From Puniceicoccales bacterium (lineage in GTDB: Bacteria > Verrucomicrobiota > Verrucomicrobiia > Opitutales > UBA953): 49,747 nt of DNA. The notes under the pieces are model-generated. The model saw only the letters and a list, made by a program, of their open reading frames with translations, had not been told where the DNA came from and ran no database searches. The stretch is taken from assembly GCA_031256995.1 (NCBI GenBank), contig JAIRPL010000068.1:1-49747 (forward strand), read 5' to 3'. The translations under genes were made by a program, and so were the position numbers. This document shows positions 44,728-49,747 of this stretch, piece by piece (positions within the stretch are counted from its first letter, which is position 1; every line of letters begins with the position of its first letter).

Positions 44728-46352
44728 GATCTTTTTCCCGCATCTTTTTTGCCGGTCTTGGCAGCCTTGCCCTTGGCGCGTCCGTGTTCGCCGCCGCGCC
44801 CGGGGAGGCCGGTCCCTTGCTCAGTCCGCATGTCGCCAGCCAGTTTGATGTTTTTCGGGATCTCGTTGAGAAAAAGGATTTTGCCGCGCTCCTGATCCGC
44901 CTTGACGCCCTCCTGCCCGCCACGGATCCGGAAAGCTACGATCGCGCGCTGCTTTCCCAGATTCGCTCGCAGGTGCTTCTCGGCTTTGCCCCGCCCCGTT
45001 ACGCCGAGGCCATTCCGTCGCTCGAAACCGCGATCCTTCTGGGGGACACCCATGGCTATTTTGACGCCGGCACGACCCTTGATGCCCTCGGCACGCTCAG
45101 CCAGCTGTATTATGAATTTTCCGCCACGACGCGGGATCTTTCCCTGCGTCGTTCCCGTCTGCGTCAAGCCTACGACCGGATTGCCCGCTGGATTGATGCC
45201 TCAAAGCCGGATGGGAAGGACCGGAACGCGGCTTCCGGCGACTCCGCGCAGGCCATCTCCGTTGCCCAAACCGCCGGCGCCCCCGTCCGGCCCGCGCATC
45301 CGGAGGGCATCCCGGAGGAAAACGGCGGGCATTCCCATGCGGGGACCTCGCGCGGGAAGGATGCCGGGAATGCCGGGGGGCGCAGGTTTCGTTCACCGCC
45401 AAGGCGCGCGCCCGCCGCCCTGCTTGCGCAGACTGCCACCGCCCACCTTTACGCCGCCACCCTTCTCTACACGGACGCAACCTTGGATGCCTCCCTGCCC
45501 GCCGACGCGCCGACGCTCCAGCGCGCCCTCGTTCACGCCCGCGAAAGCCTTGTTTTGCGCCCGGGGCCGGACGACCCGACCCTCGTGCTTTTGCTCGCCA
45601 TTTCCCAGCTCTTGGAGCGGCACGCCGAGGCCGCGGAGATCCTTGAGCAATTGGTCCGGCGCTCTCCGGATAACCCCGCCTACTGGCAGCAGCTTGCGGC
45701 GCTTTACGCCACTCTCGCCACCCGCCCGGAGCAGCCCGCAAGCGTTGTCCGATCCAGCCGCGCCCGCGCCTTGCTCGCCTTTCGGCGCGCCGAGGCCGCC
45801 GGGCACCGCCTGGACGCCAGGGAACGGTACAACCGCGTGGCCATCCTCACCGCCATGCGCCAATACGCCGGGGCCATCGGGGAGCTTGAGGCCTCGCTCG
45901 CCCTTGGCGGCATCGACAATACGCGCGAGAATTGGGAGCTTCTCGCCGCCCTTCTTCAGCAACAGCGGCAGACCCCGCGGGCCATTGCCGTTTTGGAGGA
46001 GGCTGTCCGCCGGCATCTTCCCGGCGATCCGGATCTTCTGCATGCCCTGGCGCGCGCCCACCTCGCCGAGGGGCATCCCGAAAAAGCCATCGTTTTCCTC
46101 GAAAAGGCGGTTCGGGGAAAGCTTGGGAAACCAGCCGAGGCCTGGATGTTGCTCGCCTATCTTGGCCATGAGCTTGGGCGCCATGCCGAGGCGCTCCGAT
46201 GGCTGGAATCCGCCCGCCGCCAGCCCGGCGCCCGCGCGGCGGAACTCGATCGCCTTGAATCCGCCATTCACGCGTCCCGTTTGATGGCGCCTGCCGGGGC
46301 GCGTCGTGGCGGGGAATCCCCGGCCCGTGCGGGGCATGCCGAAAAACGATGA
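44724..46352 (+). CDS. Exported TPR protein
   Basis: Product of 542 aa. A signal peptide (IFFAGLGSLALGASVFAAAP) is followed by helical repeats. The clearest TPR-like units are in the C-terminal half: PDNPAYWQQLAALYATLA, RYNRVAILTAMRQYAGAIGELEASLA, TPRAIAVLEEAVRRHLPGDP, GHPEKAIVFLEKAVRGKLG, and LGRHAEALRWLESARRQP. A polar Gly/His-rich linker near residues 190-220 separates two halves. It probably serves as a periplasmic protein-protein scaffold. Translation is coupled to the substrate-binding protein by an ATGA overlap. Confidence 0.8.
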   Translation: MRSFSRIFFAGLGSLALGASVFAAAPGEAGPLLSPHVASQFDVFRDLVEKKDFAALLIRLDALLPATDPESYDRALLSQIRSQVLLGFAPPRYAEAIPSLETAILLGDTHGYFDAGTTLDALGTLSQLYYEFSATTRDLSLRRSRLRQAYDRIARWIDASKPDGKDRNAASGDSAQAISVAQTAGAPVRPAHPEGIPEENGGHSHAGTSRGKDAGNAGGRRFRSPPRRAPAALLAQTATAHLYAATLLYTDATLDASLPADAPTLQRALVHARESLVLRPGPDDPTLVLLLAISQLLERHAEAAEILEQLVRRSPDNPAYWQQLAALYATLATRPEQPASVVRSSRARALLAFRRAEAAGHRLDARERYNRVAILTAMRQYAGAIGELEASLALGGIDNTRENWELLAALLQQQRQTPRAIAVLEEAVRRHLPGDPDLLHALARAHLAEGHPEKAIVFLEKAVRGKLGKPAEAWMLLAYLGHELGRHAEALRWLESARRQPGARAAELDRLESAIHASRLMAPAGARRGGESPARAGHAEKR

Positions 46353-46379
46353 ACCGCGCCCGCTCCACCTTTTGACCCG

Positions 46380-46850
46380 ATGTCCCGCCAGCCAACCATT
46401 TTCCAGCGCGTCTGCCTTGTTGCCATCCTCGTGGCGTGGGTGGCGGGGACGGGTGTGCAATGGGACTTTTTGCAGGTTGCGGCCTATGCCCGGATGATCG
46501 CTGGGTACACGGCGGCTCAAAATCTCACTTTTGCGCAGGCGGCCGAAAAGGCGCTTTCCGGTGCCGACCCGTGCGCATTATGCAAAATCGTCGAAACGGG
46601 GCGCCATGCCGCCGCCGGGGAGGATGCCGCCGCAGGCGCCATTGAGGGCGCCCCCGCCGCGTCCTCCAAGATCCCCGCCAAGGCCCCATCCTGGAGGCAG
46701 GATGACGCGGGGAAAATCTTCCTTGCGCCCCCGGCTTCCGCCGGCTGCGCGCTGGGTGACCGTGGCACGTTCGCCGCGTTTCGACATGACAGGGAAGGCA
46801 CCCCCGCCCGCGTGCTTGTCGAGGTGCCGGTGCCGCCGCCGAAGGTTTGA
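46380..46850 (+). CDS. Small anchored protein with CALC motif, copper-locus partner
   Basis: Product of 156 aa. An N-terminal hydrophobic helix (VCLVAILVAWVAGTGVQW) is followed by a helical stretch and DPCALCKIVE near residue 65, then an Ala-rich linker and a C-terminal Pro/Val end. A Cys pair in an exported protein just upstream of a copper TonB receptor recalls DUF2946-type copper-associated proteins, but the match is by position and motif only. The stop is 233 bases before the receptor start. A metal-binding role is inferred. Confidence 0.65.
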   Translation: MSRQPTIFQRVCLVAILVAWVAGTGVQWDFLQVAAYARMIAGYTAAQNLTFAQAAEKALSGADPCALCKIVETGRHAAAGEDAAAGAIEGAPAASSKIPAKAPSWRQDDAGKIFLAPPASAGCALGDRGTFAAFRHDREGTPARVLVEVPVPPPKV

Positions 46851-47083
46851 TCGCAAAATGCCGCCAGGGCCTGCGCATTTTCCAGCGCATCCTCTCGCGG
46901 GAAAACCGGCCGCGTCGCCGCGCCTTTCAATTCACGGCGCCACGGGGCCGCATCCTCGATTTTGCAAAGACGGGGCGTTTTCCGAAACGCCTGAACCTTC
47001 CCATCGGAAGATGCGATACGCCGCCTCTCAGAAGGCCGCACGCATCCTTTGTTTCCGGCTTCCAACCACGGTACTGCACGACA

Positions 47084-49429
47084 ATGAATTTTTCCCATCC
47101 GGTTCTCCATGTGAGCCACAACACCCTTTCACCGCGCGCTCTTGCGCCCCAAATCGCTGCCGCCGACGGCGTTTCCGTCCAGGCACGCTCCGTGGGGAGG
47201 CGGGATCGGGACCAAACCAGGGCAAAAGGGGTGCGCGCATGGCACGCGCTTTCCCGCGCCTCGCTTTTTGCCGCCTTTTTCACCCTGGCGCCGCATGCGA
47301 ATGCTGGCGCGGACGCCATCCCCGCCGCCGGGACACCTGCCGTGTCTGTCGCATTGGGCGCGCTGATGGCAACAGGGGACGGAGCGCCGGCTGCGCAGCC
47401 GGATGAGATCACCCGGCTGGCCCCCGTGGTTGTCACCGCGCCGACGACCGGGGAGACGCCGCTCTCCGTCCGCCTTGACACGAGCGCCGCCGCCCGCCCC
47501 GGCCCGGCCCAGGATGGCGCCGACATCCTTCGCGCCTTTCCCGGCATCGTGGTTTCCCGAAAAGGCGGCACCGGAGGCGAGGTGTTGTTGCGAGGCGCGG
47601 GTGGCTCGCGCACCGGGATCCTGCTTGACCATGAGAGTCTTCTTGGCGGCTGCCCGAATCGCATGGACCCGCCCTCGGCCTATATTTTCCCAGGGGAATT
47701 TGACAGCGTGACCGTCGTGAAAGGCCTGTCGGCCGTGCGCCATGGTCCCGGAAATTCCGCCGGTGTTGTGCTTTTCAAGTCGGCCACGCCGGTTTTTGAA
47801 GCCCCCGGCGTTCGCGCCGACTTTGCCGCTGGTTTTGGCAGCGCGGGGCGCAACGACCAGAATCTTGCGGTCGCCGCCGGGATTCCGCTGTTTTACGTGC
47901 AGGCCGACGCCTCGCGCACCGCCGCCGACGATTATCGCGACGGGGCGGGGGAGCTTGTCCACTCCAGATACCGTCGTCTTGGCGGCCGCCTTGCCGCCGG
48001 GTGGACCCCGGACAGGAACACCGTGCTTGAGTTTCACGGCAGCGCCGCCGAGGGACGGGCCGCCTATGCGCACAGCTCAATGGACGCCGCCGCCCTTGAC
48101 CGTCGTGGCGCCGGGCTGCGTTTTGAGAAAAGGCAAATCGGCGGCCTGCTTCAGAACGTCGAGGCCGGGTTGTTTTACAACACCGCCGACCACGTCATGG
48201 ACAACTTCACGCTGCGCCAGGCCCCGGCGGCGGGCATGATGGCGGGCGGCATGGCAGGCAATGTCTCGCAAACCGTTTGGGGCGGGCGCGCCCTTGCCAC
48301 GTTCGCCATCGCGCAGGAGACCACCTGCTTCACGCCGGGTGTGGACTTCACGTTCTCAACGCATGACAGCCGAAGCGGCACGCCGACGGAGTCTTACAAG
48401 GACAATCCGCGCGAAAGGGACGCCTCCCTTGGCACGGCCGGTGTCTTTGTCGAGGCAAGCCATGCCTTTGGGGCCGGAAGCCGCCTCCATGGCGGCGCGC
48501 GTTTGAACACTTGGCGCGCGAAGGATTTGCGCGCGCCCTTGAGCCACGGTGGTGGCATGGGCGGGGAAATGGGTGGCGGCATGGGAATGGAGGGGCATGG
48601 CCCGGTTTCGGGCGTTGCCACGGGCGGGCATTCGCGCGACGGGCTGCTTCCGGCGCTTTTTGTCCGTTATGAGCATGATCTGGCGGCGCTTCCCGGACTC
48701 ACGCTTTATGCCAATGCGGGCCACACCTGGCGCGCGCCCGATTACTGGGAGCTTTTTTCCTACCAGGGGCCGCATGACAACAGCGCCTTTGAGACCCGGC
48801 CGGAGAAGACCACCCAGCTTGACATTGGCGGCGAATGGAAGCGCGGGGCGTTTGCCTTGCGGGTCTCGCTCTTCGCAAACGAGTCCCAAGACTACATTCT
48901 CGTCGAACATGCCACCGATGCCCTTGGCACGCGCAATGTCTCGCGCAACGTGGCGGCGCGCGCCGTGGGGGGCGAGTTGGGGGCCGGCCACACTGTCAAT
49001 GCCCTTGGCGGGCAATGGCAGTTCGATGGCAGCCTGGCGTTCGTGCATGGATGGAACAGGACCGACGACCGCCCCCTCGCGCAGCTTCCGCCCTTGGAGG
49101 GGCGCATTGGGGTTGGTTACGTTTGGGGGGATTGGTCGTTTGGCGTCACCACGCGGCTTGTTGCCGCGCAGCACCGTCATGCCGTGGGGCAGGGCGGGAT
49201 CACCGGCCTCGATCTTGGCCCGACGACCGCCTTTGCCGTGGCCGGGTTGAATGTGGGATACTGCCCCCGCGATTGGGTCGAGCTGTCGGCCGGCATCGAC
49301 AACCTCTTCGACGCCGCCTACGCCGAGCACGTCAACCGGGCCGGAAGTGGTTATCCGGGTTATGTCTCGAATGTGCGCGTCCTTGAGCCGGGACGCACCT
49401 TTTGGGCGAGAATCCGGCTGCGTTATTGA
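47084..49429 (+). CDS. TonB-dependent copper receptor, OprC/NosA type
   Basis: Product of 781 aa from ATG 47084; the longer frame to 46847 (TTG) has no support. The signal peptide is ASLFAAFFTLAPHANAGADA, preceded by a long N-region. The plug domain contains ADILRAFPGIVVSRKGG, LRGAGGSRTGILLD and LLGGCPNRMDPPSAY, the last being a hallmark of TonB copper receptors. The barrel ends in an aromatic terminal strand (FWARIRLRY). Residues ~488-507 form an extracellular-type loop rich in Gly, Met and His (GGGMGGEMGGGMGMEGH), suited to copper capture. It would import copper across the outer membrane using TonB energy. Confidence 0.88.
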   Translation: MNFSHPVLHVSHNTLSPRALAPQIAAADGVSVQARSVGRRDRDQTRAKGVRAWHALSRASLFAAFFTLAPHANAGADAIPAAGTPAVSVALGALMATGDGAPAAQPDEITRLAPVVVTAPTTGETPLSVRLDTSAAARPGPAQDGADILRAFPGIVVSRKGGTGGEVLLRGAGGSRTGILLDHESLLGGCPNRMDPPSAYIFPGEFDSVTVVKGLSAVRHGPGNSAGVVLFKSATPVFEAPGVRADFAAGFGSAGRNDQNLAVAAGIPLFYVQADASRTAADDYRDGAGELVHSRYRRLGGRLAAGWTPDRNTVLEFHGSAAEGRAAYAHSSMDAAALDRRGAGLRFEKRQIGGLLQNVEAGLFYNTADHVMDNFTLRQAPAAGMMAGGMAGNVSQTVWGGRALATFAIAQETTCFTPGVDFTFSTHDSRSGTPTESYKDNPRERDASLGTAGVFVEASHAFGAGSRLHGGARLNTWRAKDLRAPLSHGGGMGGEMGGGMGMEGHGPVSGVATGGHSRDGLLPALFVRYEHDLAALPGLTLYANAGHTWRAPDYWELFSYQGPHDNSAFETRPEKTTQLDIGGEWKRGAFALRVSLFANESQDYILVEHATDALGTRNVSRNVAARAVGGELGAGHTVNALGGQWQFDGSLAFVHGWNRTDDRPLAQLPPLEGRIGVGYVWGDWSFGVTTRLVAAQHRHAVGQGGITGLDLGPTTAFAVAGLNVGYCPRDWVELSAGIDNLFDAAYAEHVNRAGSGYPGYVSNVRVLEPGRTFWARIRLRY

Positions 49430-49502
49430 GCGGGAAAATCAGGGGCGGGACCGTTTCCCATGGGATTTTTCCGAAAACGGTTCCTGCCCTTTCGTTTTCA
49501 TA

Positions 49503-49517
49503 AAGCGCGCTGCGCTT
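49503..49517 (+). terminator. Hairpin after the copper receptor gene
   Basis: AAGCGC and GCGCTT pair around a GCT loop 73 bases after the receptor stop, followed by CTC rather than a clean T-tract. A possible weak or Rho-assisted terminator. Confidence 0.3.
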
Positions 49518-49584
49518 CTCATTGTGCGGAGGAGGAGGCGTGGGGCATGAAGAAGGTGCGAAAAGACTCGCATTTTTCATTCCG

Positions 49585-49747
<163 letters not shown>

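Overview
The window reads as a chromosomal piece of a GC-rich Gram-negative bacterium, most likely Verrucomicrobiota near the Opitutales. This is an inference from the gene mix (DUF1573, MauE/DoxX, EttA, LemA-HtpX, a TonB copper receptor, pseudopilins), the weak Shine-Dalgarno sequences and the many ATGA gene overlaps. No rRNA, tRNA, CRISPR array or IS element was seen. Both ends run into poly-C or poly-G and look like contig edges.

Left part, about 1.2-24.0 kb, all on the plus strand. The first 12.8 kb is a duplicated module: (i) a large exported RHS-like protein (copies at 1178 and 8337); (ii) a small exported protein with six cysteines (copies at 2856 and 9957); (iii) two or three paralogous exported proteins of about 355 aa. 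One gene between the modules (5836-8340) fuses paralogue domain + six-Cys-type domain + paralogue domain. Two members carry single-base frameshifts. GC drops clearly in this block. It leads directly into a C39-like exported cysteine protease, a DUF1573 protein and a MauE/DoxX redox membrane protein joined by ATGA overlaps. Small exported Cys proteins beside C39, DUF1573 and MauE suggest an uncharacterised export, processing and disulfide-maturation system. This is the best candidate for an undescribed system here. Next come a small anchored protein, a 679-aa coiled-coil/TPR-like protein, a 290-aa exported protein, two alpha/beta-hydrolases and an O-antigen-ligase-like protein between them.

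Middle part, 24.1-38 kb: a PhoB/PhoR-type pair, then minus-strand genes for two pseudopilins, IleS, a HAD phosphatase, an acyltransferase-3, WecB, and a coupled polyphosphate pair (ppx downstream of ppk). 

Right part, 37.3-49.7 kb: panB, gpsA and an EttA-type ABC-F gene on plus; a candidate 6S-like RNA; htpX and lemA on minus; a sulfate-binding-protein-like gene with an AT-rich palindrome at its promoter, overlapped by a TPR gene; a small Cys-pair protein and a TonB-dependent copper receptor. A truncated minus-strand reading frame may enter from the right edge.
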